Origin: Paenibacillus cymbidii
GTDB taxonomy: Bacteria; Bacillota; Bacilli; Paenibacillales; NBRC-103111
Reading direction: 5' to 3'
NCBI RefSeq assembly: GCF_004764705.1
Contig: NZ_SHLX01000033.1
Location: 1 to 64,000, forward strand
DNA: 64,000 nt
Below, one piece after another: positions 39,311 through 47,847 of the stretch. Numbering within the stretch: position 1 is the first letter of the stretch; each line of letters starts with the position of its first letter. The translations under genes were made by a program, and so were the position numbers. The notes under the pieces were generated by a model that was not told where the DNA came from, did not search any database, and saw nothing but the letters and a program-made list of their open reading frames with translations.

Positions 39311-41602
39311 CTATTCGCCGGTACGCGGCGCCCGCATCGTCAAACTGACGCGGCCTTTCTTCAAATCGACGCCGATCACCCACACCGTAACCGTATCGCC
39401 GACGGACACGACGTCCATCGGGTGCTTGACGTAACGGTCGCTCAACTGCGAGATGTGCACGAGGCCGTCGTTTTTGATGCCGATGTCGACGAAGGCGCCG
39501 AAGTCGATCACATTGCGCACGGTGCCATGCAGCTCCATGCCCGGCGCTAGATCTTCGATCTTCAGCACATCTGTGCGAAAGATCGGCGGCGGCAGCTCCT
39601 CGCGCGGATCGCGCCCCGGGCGCTGCAAGCTGTCGAGGATATCGCGCAGCGTCGGCACGCCGACGCCGAGCTGCACCGCCAGCTGCCCGGCGTCAAGCTG
39701 CTGCAGCCGCTGCTTAAGCTCGGCGGCGCCGAGCTGCGCCAGCTCGAGCCTCAGCTCGCGGAACAGCTTGTCGACCACTTCATAGGATTCCGGGTGAATC
39801 GGCGTATTGTCGAGCGGATTGGCGCCTCCCGGGATGCGCAGGAAACCGACGCACTGCTCGTACGTTTTGGCGCCGAGCCGGGGCACCTTCTGCAGCTGCG
39901 CACGATGCACGAACTTGCCGTTCTCTTCGCGGAACTGCACGATGTTTTTGGCGATTGTCGCGCTGACTCCCGCCACGTAAGACAAGAGCGACGGCGACGC
40001 CGTATTCAGGTCGACGCCGACATGGTTGACCGCCGACTCGACGACGGCGCCGAGACTTTCCTCCAGCCGCTTCTGCGTTACATCGTGCTGGTATTGGCCG
40101 ACGCCGATTGCCTTCGGGTCGATCTTGACCAGCTCCGCCAGCGGATCCTGCAGCCGCCGCGCAATCGAAATCGCGCTGCGCTCCGCCACATCCAGCTCGG
40201 GGAATTCGCCCTGCGCCAGCTTGGACGCCGAGTACACGCTCGCCCCGGCCTCGCTGACAATGCTGTAGGCGATATGGCTGGCGGCGCCGCCCATCTCCTT
40301 CAGCAGCTCGGCGACGAATTGCTCCGTCTCGCGCGAGCCGGTGCCGTTGCCGATGACAATCAGCTCGATTTTGTACTTGTCGATCAGCCGGCGGAAGATC
40401 GCTTTCGCTTCGGCGATTTTGTTGTTCGGCGGCGTCGGATACGTAACGGCGATTTCCAGCATCTTGCCGGTGTCGTCGACAACGGCAAGCTTGCAGCCGG
40501 TCCGGTAAGCGGGGTCGACGCCGAGCACGACTTTGCCTTTGACCGGCTGCTGCAGCAGCAGGCTGCGCAAGTTGCCGGCGAATATCGCAATCGCATGCTC
40601 CTCGGCCTTCTCCGTCAGCTCGCCGCGCACTTCACGCTCGATCGAAGGCGCGATCAGCCGCTTGTACGCATCCTCGATTACCGCATACAGCACGGGCTTG
40701 ACGATGGTATCGCGCTTGATGAGCCCGCGGGCGATATACTCGCGGATCTTGTCCGGCGTCACGTCGAGGCCGACCTTCAGCACTTCCTCGCGCTCCCCGC
40801 GGTTGATCGCCAGCGTGCGATGCGGCGGCAGCCGTTTGACCGGCTCCTGGTAGTCGTAGTACATCTCGTACACCGACTCCGCCGCCTTGTCCTTCGCTTC
40901 CGTCTTGACGATGCCGTTGTCGAACGTATACCGCCGCACCCAGGCGCGAATGTTCGCATCGTCGGCGATGATCTCGGCGATGATATCCATCGCCCCCTGC
41001 ATCGCTTCCTCCGCCGTTGCCACGCCTTTCTCGGCATCGACGTATTTGGCCGCTTCCGCCAGCATGTCGCCTTGCCTTGGCAGCGTCAGCACCCAATTCG
41101 CCAGCGGCTCCAGCCCGCGTTCCTTGGCGACGCTGGCGCGCGTTTTGCGCTTTTGCCGGTATGGGCGGTACAGGTCTTCCACTTCCTGCAGCTTCGCCGC
41201 CCGCTCCACCGACGCGCGCAGCGCCGCCGTCAGCTTGCCTTGTTCGGCGATCAGCCGCAGCACCTCCAGCTTGCGCTCCTCCAGACCGCGCAAATACTGC
41301 AGCCGCTCCTCGATCGAGCGCAGCTCGTTTTCGTCGAGCTCCCCGGTCATTTCCTTGCGGTAACGGGCGATGAACGGAATCGTGTTGCCTTCGTCCAGCA
41401 GCCCGATTGTCGTTTTCACTTTGCCGGGCGCAATGCTCAGCTCGCCGGAAATTTGGCGCAAAATGCGCTCGCGCGTGTGCGCCTCATCCGCCTCTCCGCG
41501 CTGCAGCATGTCCACCGTCACCAGTTGCTCGTCGGCCGCGCTTGCGGTCCCTCCGCCTGCTCCTCCGCTGCGTCCGTCCGCGGCCATCGTTGGCTTTTTC
41601 AT
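39311..41602 (-). CDS. tex: Tex-family RNA-binding transcription accessory protein
   Basis: The 763-residue protein starts at ATG 41602, 6 nt after GGGGG; ATG 41608 abuts that site. After a Gly/Ser-rich start of about 40 residues come the Tex N-terminal helices (LLDEGNTIPFIARYRKEMTG), the YqgF-like RNase H fold (GKVVLGVDPAYRTGCKLAVVD), helix-hairpin-helix segments (LNTASPSLLSYVAGVSATIA) and a C-terminal S1 domain (LHGTVRNVIDFGAFVDIGIK). Tex binds nucleic acids and acts in transcription elongation; B. subtilis YdcI is the homolog. It sits between cmpA and ndoA in the conserved block, in the gap where Bacillus has its sigB operon. Confidence 0.95.
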   Translation of the reverse strand: MKKPTMAADGRSGGAGGGTASAADEQLVTVDMLQRGEADEAHTRERILRQISGELSIAPGKVKTTIGLLDEGNTIPFIARYRKEMTGELDENELRSIEERLQYLRGLEERKLEVLRLIAEQGKLTAALRASVERAAKLQEVEDLYRPYRQKRKTRASVAKERGLEPLANWVLTLPRQGDMLAEAAKYVDAEKGVATAEEAMQGAMDIIAEIIADDANIRAWVRRYTFDNGIVKTEAKDKAAESVYEMYYDYQEPVKRLPPHRTLAINRGEREEVLKVGLDVTPDKIREYIARGLIKRDTIVKPVLYAVIEDAYKRLIAPSIEREVRGELTEKAEEHAIAIFAGNLRSLLLQQPVKGKVVLGVDPAYRTGCKLAVVDDTGKMLEIAVTYPTPPNNKIAEAKAIFRRLIDKYKIELIVIGNGTGSRETEQFVAELLKEMGGAASHIAYSIVSEAGASVYSASKLAQGEFPELDVAERSAISIARRLQDPLAELVKIDPKAIGVGQYQHDVTQKRLEESLGAVVESAVNHVGVDLNTASPSLLSYVAGVSATIAKNIVQFREENGKFVHRAQLQKVPRLGAKTYEQCVGFLRIPGGANPLDNTPIHPESYEVVDKLFRELRLELAQLGAAELKQRLQQLDAGQLAVQLGVGVPTLRDILDSLQRPGRDPREELPPPIFRTDVLKIEDLAPGMELHGTVRNVIDFGAFVDIGIKNDGLVHISQLSDRYVKHPMDVVSVGDTVTVWVIGVDLKKGRVSLTMRAPRTGE

Positions 41603-41669
41603 CGACATCCCCCATTCGGTGCTGTTTCTCTAACGCTACGCATTCTCTAAGAATAACGCAAATCCAAAC

Positions 41670-41695
41670 AAAAAACGAGGGAGCGCTCCCTCGTT
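41670..41695 (-). terminator. Intrinsic terminator after ndoA
   Basis: A 22-nt perfect palindrome (arms AACGAGGGAGC / GCTCCCTCGTT) is followed on the minus strand by T6, about 12 nt after the ndoA stop. It should separate ndoA from tex. Confidence 0.9.
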
Positions 41696-41707
41696 CGTTT
41701 TTCCCGA

Positions 41708-42058
41708 TTAAAAATCGATCAACCCAACGCTGATCTGCAGCGCATCGTTCACCTTGATCATCGTCTCGTCGTCCAGATGCGTAATTTTGTCGGTGAGCCG
41801 CTGTTTGTCGATCGTACGGATCTGTTCGAGCAAAATAACCGAATCGCGATCGAAGTGGTGCGTTTCGGCATCGATTTCCACGTGAGTCGGCAGCTTCGCT
41901 TTCTGGATTTGCGCCGTAATGGCGGCAATAATCACCGTTGGGCTGAAGCGGTTGCCGATATCGTTCTGAATGACAAGCACGGGCCTGACGCCCCCTTGCT
42001 CGGAACCGACGACAGGTGACAGGTCAGCAAAAAACACATCGCCCCGTTTGACAATCAC
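41708..42058 (-). CDS. ndoA: EndoA mRNA endoribonuclease toxin (MazF family)
   Basis: The 116-residue protein starts at GTG 42058 and has the PemK/MazF fold motifs MIVKRGDVFFADLSPVVGSE, GGVRPVLVIQND, HFDRDSVILLEQIRTIDK and the C-terminal DALQISVGLIDF. EndoA cleaves single-stranded RNA at specific short sites. It follows its antitoxin after 3 nt, so translation is coupled. A strong terminator ends the unit. The pair downstream of alr is conserved in Bacillales. Confidence 0.97.
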   Translation of the reverse strand: MIVKRGDVFFADLSPVVGSEQGGVRPVLVIQNDIGNRFSPTVIIAAITAQIQKAKLPTHVEIDAETHHFDRDSVILLEQIRTIDKQRLTDKITHLDDETMIKVNDALQISVGLIDF

Positions 42059-42061
42059 CGG

Positions 42062-42340
42062 CTACACCCCGCTAACTAAGCGGGTCAGCGTGCTGCCTGC
42101 GTCTTCCTCCGCCTGGAATGCTTCCGACGCCATGCAGAGGTTGATGATCGCCATTTCCATATAGCCGCGTTGCATGGCTTCACGCAGAAAGCGCTTTTTC
42201 CGTTCCAGCAAATACTGCCGCATGGCCTGCCGAATAAATTCGCTGCGGTTTGAGTTTTCCTTCTCGACGATCCCGTCGACTTCCTCGAGCAAATGATCGG
42301 GCAAGCTGATCATGATCCGCTTCGTGTTCGCGCTCGACAC
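42062..42340 (-). CDS. ndoAI: EndoAI antitoxin (ribbon-helix-helix)
   Basis: GTG 42340 is preferred over GTG 42352 because the product then begins MSSANTKRIMISLPDHLLEEV, the usual EndoAI N-terminus; the protein has 92 residues. The ribbon-helix-helix domain (residues 8-50, RIMISLPDHLLEEVDGIVEK) binds DNA, and the C-terminal half (MQRGYMEMAIINLCMASEAF) would bind and inhibit EndoA. It lies directly upstream of the toxin. The 256-bp gap back to alr contains a 10-bp tandem repeat. Confidence 0.93.
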   Translation of the reverse strand: MSSANTKRIMISLPDHLLEEVDGIVEKENSNRSEFIRQAMRQYLLERKKRFLREAMQRGYMEMAIINLCMASEAFQAEEDAGSTLTRLVSGV

Positions 42341-42482
42341 TGGTTTCCGCACCCCCGCAACATAACGATGACAATACTACCATTATAACTTCGATGAATC
42401 CATTTTATACAAGATCAATATATGCGAGCTGTATAGCATGTATGTTATACCGGATGCAGCCGGAGCTTGCGTTACGACCGAC

Positions 42483-42510
42483 AAGACCGCAGAAGACCGC
42501 AGAAGACCGC
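42483..42510. repeat. Short tandem repeat between alr and ndoAI
   Basis: The unit AAGACCGCAG is repeated almost three times in a row. It lies in the non-coding gap between the end of alr and the antitoxin gene; no function is evident. Confidence 0.7.
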
Positions 42511-42596
42511 TAGTCATAGGTATTCGATGGAAGCGGCGAAAATCCTCTCCAATCGCCCATTATTTCACGCGGTAATTTTTCCCGTGATGCGGTCAT

Positions 42597-43775
42597 TCAA
42601 TCGGCATGATGCTGCAGCAAATTGACCGTGTTGCACACCTCGCCGTCCTTCACGTACACCCGCGGCACCCGATGCGAAATCATGCACGTAACTTCATAAT
42701 TGATCGTGCCCAGTTTGTCGGCGATTTCCTCCGCCGTAATGACCGCTTCGTCCTGCCGGCCGAACAGCACAACCTCGTCGCCCGCCCGCGCATCCGGCAC
42801 GCCGTCGATGCCGATCATGCATTGGTCCATGCAGATCGTACCGACAACCGGCACCCGGCTGCCGCCGACCAGCGCTTCCGCCTTGCCGGTCAGCATGCGC
42901 GAGTACCCGTCCGCGTAGCCGATCGGCAGCGTGGCGATCCGTTCGCCCGCCCGCTTCGTGCGATAAATCGTGCCGTAGCTGATCCCCGCTCCCGGCGGCA
43001 TCTCCTTGACGAGCACCATCCTCGTCTTGAGGCTCATGACCGGCTGCAGCGCCAGCTTCTCCCGCCTGACTTCCCTGGACGGATACAGGCCGTACATGCT
43101 GATCCCGAGCCGCACCATATTGCACGTCAGCTCCGGCTGATCGATCGCCGTGGCGCTGTTGCCGGCATGCAGAAGCTCGAACCGCACCCCGCCTCGGTCA
43201 AAATGGTTCACAATCCGCTCGAACTTCGCATATTGTTCGTTGGTATACGTTTTGTCGGCTTCGTCGGCGCTGGCGTAATGGGTGAACAGCCCTTCGACGA
43301 CGACACCCGGCAGCTTCAGCGCCTGCTCGATGAAGGCGATTGCGTCTTCCTCGACGTGGATGCCGATGCGGCCCATGCCGGTATCGACTTTAATATGAAT
43401 GCGCGCCGGGCGATCCGCCTTTGCCGCGGCTGCAAGCGCCAGCAGCACTTCGCTTGTGAACACGTTCAGCGTGATGCCGTACTCGAGCGCAAGCGCCACG
43501 CCTTCCACCGGCGTGTAGCCAAGCACCAGGATCGGCGCGTCGATGCCGGCTCTTCGCAGTTCGAGCGCTTCGTCGAGGAAGGCGACGGCCAGGTAACGAA
43601 CGCCGTGGCGCAGCGCCTCCCGGGCGATGTTGATTGCGCCATGGCCGTAGGCGTCGGCCTTGACGACGGCCATCAGCGCGATGCCTTCCGGCAGCACGCG
43701 GCGAAACTCGCGCAAGTTGTGCCCCAGCGCGTCGAGCGATATTTCCACCCAGGTCGGACGGTAAAAAGAATCCAC
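42597..43775 (-). CDS. alr: Alanine racemase
   Basis: The protein has 392 residues from GTG 43775, close to the usual 385-390. The GTG lies after AGAGGGTGTGGAG and gives MDSFYRPTWVEISLDALGHN. The PLP lysine is in AVVKADAYGHGA, the second catalytic residue Tyr is in GISYGTIYR, and TVCMDQC-like ICMDQCMI matches the family. It converts L- to D-alanine for peptidoglycan in the cytoplasm. It precedes the ndoAI-ndoA pair, as in B. subtilis, and follows the YdcC-like lipoprotein gene; a long stem-loop lies in that gap. Confidence 0.96.
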   Translation of the reverse strand: MDSFYRPTWVEISLDALGHNLREFRRVLPEGIALMAVVKADAYGHGAINIAREALRHGVRYLAVAFLDEALELRRAGIDAPILVLGYTPVEGVALALEYGITLNVFTSEVLLALAAAAKADRPARIHIKVDTGMGRIGIHVEEDAIAFIEQALKLPGVVVEGLFTHYASADEADKTYTNEQYAKFERIVNHFDRGGVRFELLHAGNSATAIDQPELTCNMVRLGISMYGLYPSREVRREKLALQPVMSLKTRMVLVKEMPPGAGISYGTIYRTKRAGERIATLPIGYADGYSRMLTGKAEALVGGSRVPVVGTICMDQCMIGIDGVPDARAGDEVVLFGRQDEAVITAEEIADKLGTINYEVTCMISHRVPRVYVKDGEVCNTVNLLQHHAD

Positions 43776-43821
43776 TTGCTCCACACCCTCTACGACAGTG
43801 AGAAAACCTCTATCATGATGA

Positions 43822-43869
43822 AGAGGGGCAACGGAAGAGCCCGTCATTGCGGCTCTCCCGCTCCCCTCT
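43822..43869 (-). other. Long stem-loop in the leader between the YdcC-like gene and alr
   Basis: On the minus strand AGAGGGG, a 3-nt bulge and GGGAGAGCC pair with GGCTCTTCC and GCCCCTCT around a loop of about 8-9 nt. There is no T-run right after it, so it may be a weak terminator, attenuator or mRNA stabiliser ahead of alr. Confidence 0.5.
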
Positions 43870-43976
43870 GCGTATGCTTGCCATTGCCGGTCGTACGTTA
43901 CGCCCAAATCGCTATTCCTATGGTAAACGCTTCTCCCCATGGTGTCAATTGGGGGAATGCCGCATGCCGGCCGGGT

Positions 43977-45245
43977 TTATTTGCCAATCGCGCCTTGAAC
44001 CGGAATCGATTGCGCGATGCGGATCATTTCCTCGAGCGGCAGGTCGGCCGACGCAAGCCGGTATTCCATGCCGTCGTACGTCCACATGAGCGTCTGCAAC
44101 TCTTCTCCGCTCAGGCTGCCGAGCGTATAGCCGAGATCGACCGTTTCGTCGCCGAACATATTCGTCACCGGCTTGTCGTCGGGACGCGATTCGACGAGCG
44201 TATAATTGTACGTTCCCGAATAGCGCAGCATGACCGCCGGGTTCGTGCCGAGCTTCATGTCGCTCATGTCCTGCTGCTTCACGCCTTTCGGCACGTACGT
44301 AGGCTCCACGATCGTGCCGAGCGTCTGCGCCGTTGCCGGTTTGGCCGCGCCGGTTCCGCTCGTTGCCGCGCCGCTGGCCGCAGTGCTGCCCGACTTGGCG
44401 TCGCTCGGCTTCGGACTCGCGCTGGCTGCCGCTGCCGGCGCGCTGCTGCTCGTTGCCGCGCCGCTGGCCGCGCTGCTGCCCGACTTGGCGTCGCTCGGCT
44501 TCGGGCTCGCGCTGGCCGCCGCCGCCGGCGCGCTGCTGCTCGTTGCCGCTCCGCTGGCCGCGTTGCTGCCCGACTTGGTGTCAGTGCCTGCCATGGCCGG
44601 AAGCGTCAGCGAGGAGCTTGTCATGTTGCGCTGCATGTCGAAGGAATCTTTTTCGAATTTCTTATCGAATTCGAAATGAGTGAAATCAACGACAACCATC
44701 ACATTTTCATTCGAATCCGACACTTCGACATGCTGCGGCGCATACGTCTTTTTGTCCAGCCAAATTTTCTGTCTGGCAAGCGATGCGTTCTGGTAATTCG
44801 CCTGAACGTCGAATACGTAAGCCCCGCCGTCCGTCGTAAATTGCCGCTCGGCGTCGGTTACAATGCTTTGAATGAGCGATTGGTACAAATAGACTTGTCC
44901 CTGGTTGTCCGGCCAGTCGCTTTGGAAACGGAAGCTTTTGTTCAAATGAGGCGTCAGGACGAAAACGCCGTCGTCGTTGCGCAGCACGATTTGCGTGACA
45001 TCCTTCTTCTCGTTGGTGAGCGAAATGCGGTAGTAGCTCGGCTTCTGGTACCATACTTCCACGTCGTATTCCTGCGGCTGCTGCCCGGTTTGCAGCGTCA
45101 TCTTGCCCGCCCCTTCGTAACTTTCCATCTTGCCCATGACACTATCAAGCTGTTTCACTACCGATCCGGCGTCTTTTTTGCCGCAGCCCGCCAGAACGGC
45201 AGCCGATAACAGCACGATGACCGCCACCCATGCGATCCGTCGCAT
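43977..45245 (-). CDS. ydcC: LolA-like outer lipoprotein with internal 30-residue repeats (YdcC-like)
   Basis: The protein has 422 residues from ATG 45245. The lipobox LAGC (Cys21) ends its signal peptide. Residues 25-200 resemble the LolA/LppX-type fold of YdcC (MESYEGAGKMTLQTGQQPQE, VWYQKPSYYRISLTNEKKD). A Ser/Ala/Pro-rich section of about 80 residues follows, built from nearly identical 30-residue units beginning D(T/A)KSGS and ending ASPKPS. A DUF4367-like domain forms the C-terminus. B. subtilis YdcC also lies upstream of alr. Its function is unknown; the repeat array resembles a cell-wall spacer. Confidence 0.78.
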   Translation of the reverse strand: MRRIAWVAVIVLLSAAVLAGCGKKDAGSVVKQLDSVMGKMESYEGAGKMTLQTGQQPQEYDVEVWYQKPSYYRISLTNEKKDVTQIVLRNDDGVFVLTPHLNKSFRFQSDWPDNQGQVYLYQSLIQSIVTDAERQFTTDGGAYVFDVQANYQNASLARQKIWLDKKTYAPQHVEVSDSNENVMVVVDFTHFEFDKKFEKDSFDMQRNMTSSSLTLPAMAGTDTKSGSNAASGAATSSSAPAAAASASPKPSDAKSGSSAASGAATSSSAPAAAASASPKPSDAKSGSTAASGAATSGTGAAKPATAQTLGTIVEPTYVPKGVKQQDMSDMKLGTNPAVMLRYSGTYNYTLVESRPDDKPVTNMFGDETVDLGYTLGSLSGEELQTLMWTYDGMEYRLASADLPLEEMIRIAQSIPVQGAIGK

Positions 45246-45381
45246 CTCCATCATCCTCTCCGTCAATAAATTGAAACTGATACATGTCTATGTGGGAACT
45301 TGGCCGATTATGCAGACAAGGATGACGAGCATGACGAGCCGGGGGTTGTACCTCGGCCGCCTATTTTTTTCGCTCCGCCAG

Positions 45382-45412
45382 TTGACTTGGAGTCGACTCC
45401 AGCGAGTATGAT
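45382..45412 (+). promoter_or_regulatory. MerR-type promoter with 19-bp spacer
   Basis: TTGACT (45382-45387) and TATGAT (45407-45412) are separated by 19 bp. The spacer contains the perfect palindrome TGGAGTCGACTCCA (45388-45401). The over-long spacer with a centred dyad is the hallmark of MerR-activated promoters, and the merR-family gene follows directly. Confidence 0.85.
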
Positions 45413-45435
45413 CAAATCGAGAGGAGGTCTCCCGC

Positions 45436-45861
45436 ATGTACACCATCCGGCAAGTGGCCGAGTTGACCGGGTTTAGCCCCGATACGCTGCGGTATTACGA
45501 AAAGATCGGCTTGCTCGAATCGCCGGAGCGCCGTACGGGCGGCATACGCGCTTACAGCGAGGACAACGTAAAACGGCTCGTTTCGATTCATTGCTTGAAA
45601 AAAACCGGCCTGTCCCTCGACGAATTGAAAGCTTTCCTGCAGGACGGCCGATGCCTGCACACTCCTCCCTCCTCCTGGAGCGCCGAGGAAACGGAAATAA
45701 CGGCGAACCGGGAACGGCTGCTGGCGGACCATTTGGCCGGGATGGAACGACAGCGGCGGGAACTGGACGCCATTATTGAGGAAACGAAAACGAAACTTGC
45801 CTATTACCGGCACAAACTTCAAGAGCGAAACCAATGGGTGGAAAAGGAGATTGTACGATGA
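45436..45861 (+). CDS. MerR-family transcriptional regulator
   Basis: The 141-residue protein starts at ATG 45436 behind GAGGAGG. The winged helix MYTIRQVAELTGFSPDTLRY starts at residue 1, and a long dimerisation helix follows (residues 80-135). The N-terminal half and the operator resemble the AdhR/NmlR-type aldehyde or redox regulators. There is only one cysteine (near residue 73), so a metal site is unlikely. It is autoregulated by its 19-bp-spacer promoter and overlaps the next gene by 4 bp, so the two form an operon. Confidence 0.9.
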   Translation: MYTIRQVAELTGFSPDTLRYYEKIGLLESPERRTGGIRAYSEDNVKRLVSIHCLKKTGLSLDELKAFLQDGRCLHTPPSSWSAEETEITANRERLLADHLAGMERQRRELDAIIEETKTKLAYYRHKLQERNQWVEKEIVR

Positions 45862-46457
45862 ACATTGCTTCGATCGGATCGGGACATATCGGCGGCACGC
45901 TCAGCAAATTATGGGCGGCAAGCGGGCATCGCGTCATGTTCGGCTCGCGCGACCCGCATGGCGAACGCATGCGAAGCTTGCTTCGGGAGGCGGGCGCGAA
46001 CGCCGCGGCCGGAACCGTTCGGGAGGCGGCAGCGTTCGGCGAAGTCCTGTTGCTGGCCGTCCCTCCCTCCGAATTGGAACGGATTTTTGCCGATGCCGGA
46101 GACCTGACAGGCAAAATCGTCATCAACTGCACCAACCGGTACGACGGCAAGTCGGCCGATGGCGAAGTCCGGCGGCTGGCCGGCGACGCCCGCGTCGTCC
46201 GCGCGTTTCATACGCTGCCGTGGGAAGTGATCGCCGAGCCGGAGTATGACGCCATCAACGCCAGTTTGTTCGTGAGCGGCGACGATGCGGAGGCCAAAGC
46301 GATCGTATCCGGGCTGGCGGCCGATATCGGCCTTGACCCGGTTGACGTAGGCGGTTCTGCGGAGATGGCGAAAGTCGAAGAAGCGATCATCGCCTTGTGG
46401 GGAGTTTTTTCGCCGCTATACGGGCGAAACTACGGCTTGCGGGTGCTGCGCAGGTAA
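45858..46457 (+). CDS. NADPH-dependent F420 reductase-like oxidoreductase
   Basis: The 199-residue protein starts at ATG 45858, 7 nt after AAGGAGA, overlapping the merR stop as ATGA. The N-terminal Rossmann motif MNIASIGSGHIGGTLSKLW and the SRDP segment match the F420H2:NADP-type family, whose members in non-methanogens reduce other substrates. The tail contains a 'VGGSAEMAKVEE' segment near the active site of the family. It is probably the effector gene controlled by the upstream MerR protein, for example in carbonyl or oxidative stress, but its substrate is unknown. Confidence 0.75.
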   Translation: MNIASIGSGHIGGTLSKLWAASGHRVMFGSRDPHGERMRSLLREAGANAAAGTVREAAAFGEVLLLAVPPSELERIFADAGDLTGKIVINCTNRYDGKSADGEVRRLAGDARVVRAFHTLPWEVIAEPEYDAINASLFVSGDDAEAKAIVSGLAADIGLDPVDVGGSAEMAKVEEAIIALWGVFSPLYGRNYGLRVLRR

Positions 46458-46475
46458 GGCGCGGCACGATGCAAC

Positions 46476-46507
46476 AAAGGACGTCGCCGCCTGGCAACGT
46501 CCTTTTT
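46476..46507 (+). terminator. Intrinsic terminator after the oxidoreductase gene
   Basis: AAAGGACGT and ACGTCCTTT enclose a 12-nt loop, followed by TTGT. It lies 18 nt after the stop of the oxidoreductase gene. Confidence 0.75.
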
Positions 46508-46540
46508 GTCGTTTGCGGCTGCGTGCAGCGGCGGCCGATC

Positions 46541-46669
46541 TTATTTGATCCAGAACCAATATACCGTAAACAGCCCGCTCCAAAACAGCACCCCAAGCGC
46601 AACGCCGAACAGCACGCCTCTGCCTACGGCCCCGGGATCTTCCGGATTCGAATCGTCATGTTGGAACAT
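46541..46669 (-). CDS. 42-residue single-span membrane peptide
   Basis: The frame from ATG 46669 is preceded by GGGAGG at 7 nt, a near-perfect ribosome binding site. The peptide begins MFQHDDSNPEDPGAVGRGVL and continues with a hydrophobic stretch of about 24 residues (GVALGVLFWSGLFTVYWFW) ending IK. This is a charged start followed by one transmembrane helix. I do not recognise it. It is monocistronic, opposite to its neighbours, and convergent with the MerR operon. Small membrane peptides of this kind are easily missed. Confidence 0.7.
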   Translation of the reverse strand: MFQHDDSNPEDPGAVGRGVLFGVALGVLFWSGLFTVYWFWIK

Positions 46670-46836
46670 GGCAGCACCTCCCGCTCGCTACCAGTTTCGG
46701 TTCTCTTCTTGCTATTTATACGCTTCTGCTTGTTTGCGGATACATCGTCATTCATTATAATAGAACTATCATCTGCAGGACCTTGGCCGGTCTTAAAGAG
46801 AGAGTTCAAAAAGCCGCATAAAGGAGTTTTCGCGCC

Positions 46837-47817
46837 ATGAACGCTTCCGTTGTTGTCATCGGAACGATTTTTATCGATTGCAAAGGGTTTGCCGGCGGAC
46901 CCTATCACGCCTTGTCGCGCAATTTGGGCCGGATCGAGTTCGTCCACGGGGGCGTCGCGCGCAACGTAGCCGAGAATATGGCCAACCTCGACGTACCCGT
47001 AACTTTCCTGACGACTGCCGACCGGTCGGGCATCGGTCAAGAAGTGCTTGACCGGCTGACCCGGAACGGGATCAACTGCGACCATATCGCCAAATATGAC
47101 GGAGAAGGCATGGGCATGTGGCTCGCCATTCTCGACGAGAACGGCAACCTGGCCGGCTCCATTTCGCAAATGCCGGACCTTGCCCACTATGAAGAACTGA
47201 TCCGGCTTGAGGGAGAACAAACGATAAGCCAAGCTTCCCATGTAGTGCTGGAGCTTGACTTGAACGAACAAGTATCGCGCCGCGTTGTCGAGCTGGCCGC
47301 CCTGTACAAGAAGCCGGTGTACGGCATCCCCGGCAACTTCGATGTCATCTCGCGCCATCCCGAGCTGCTGCGCGGCATGGCTTGCTTCATCTGCAACCAC
47401 CATGAAGCCGAACGGCTGCTGAACGCCGATTTGTCGGCGATGCTGGCTTCCATGCCGGCTGCCGAAGCCGCGGACGCCATCATTCCGCTGCTGCGTGCTT
47501 ATTTGAACGAAAGCGGCGTCCAGTCGATCGTCGTCACTATGGGCGCGCATGGCTCCGTCTATTGCGACGACGCAGCCGGGACAGCCGGATACCAGCCGGT
47601 ATTTCCGGTTCGGTTGGTCGACTCCACCGGCGCCGGCGACGCCTTCTTCTCGGGCGCCGTCACCGGCCTGGTGCGCGGCTTGCCGCTGGCCGAAGCGGTC
47701 GTATGCGGCACCCGCGTCGCTGCTTGGACGATCGAATCGGCGGAAAGCACGTGCCCCGATTTGCGCGATCGCATGCGCCGGGATCCGCTGTTCGAGCGGC
47801 TGTACATGCGCAAATAA
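46837..47817 (+). CDS. PfkB-family carbohydrate/nucleoside kinase
   Basis: The 326-residue protein starts at ATG 46837 after AAAGGAG. It has the PfkB N-terminal GG motif (FVHGGVARNVAENMANLDV) and the C-terminal signature VDSTGAGDAFFSGAVTG with the catalytic Asp. Family members phosphorylate ribose, fructose, adenosine, pseudouridine and similar compounds; the substrate cannot be assigned here. A 13-nt arm of a palindromic repeat (GTTCAAAAAGCCG) lies just upstream. The SWIM protein gene follows after 30 bp, possibly in one transcript. Confidence 0.9.
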   Translation: MNASVVVIGTIFIDCKGFAGGPYHALSRNLGRIEFVHGGVARNVAENMANLDVPVTFLTTADRSGIGQEVLDRLTRNGINCDHIAKYDGEGMGMWLAILDENGNLAGSISQMPDLAHYEELIRLEGEQTISQASHVVLELDLNEQVSRRVVELAALYKKPVYGIPGNFDVISRHPELLRGMACFICNHHEAERLLNADLSAMLASMPAAEAADAIIPLLRAYLNESGVQSIVVTMGAHGSVYCDDAAGTAGYQPVFPVRLVDSTGAGDAFFSGAVTGLVRGLPLAEAVVCGTRVAAWTIESAESTCPDLRDRMRRDPLFERLYMRK

Positions 47818-47847
47818 CCGTCACGAAATCATTAGGGAGAACCAGCC

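Noticed and set aside
42606..45209. 867-codon open frame on the plus strand across alr and the YdcC-like gene
   Set aside because: It spans two well-supported minus-strand genes and their gap, has no ribosome binding site and has a biased Arg/His/Gln composition typical of shadows.
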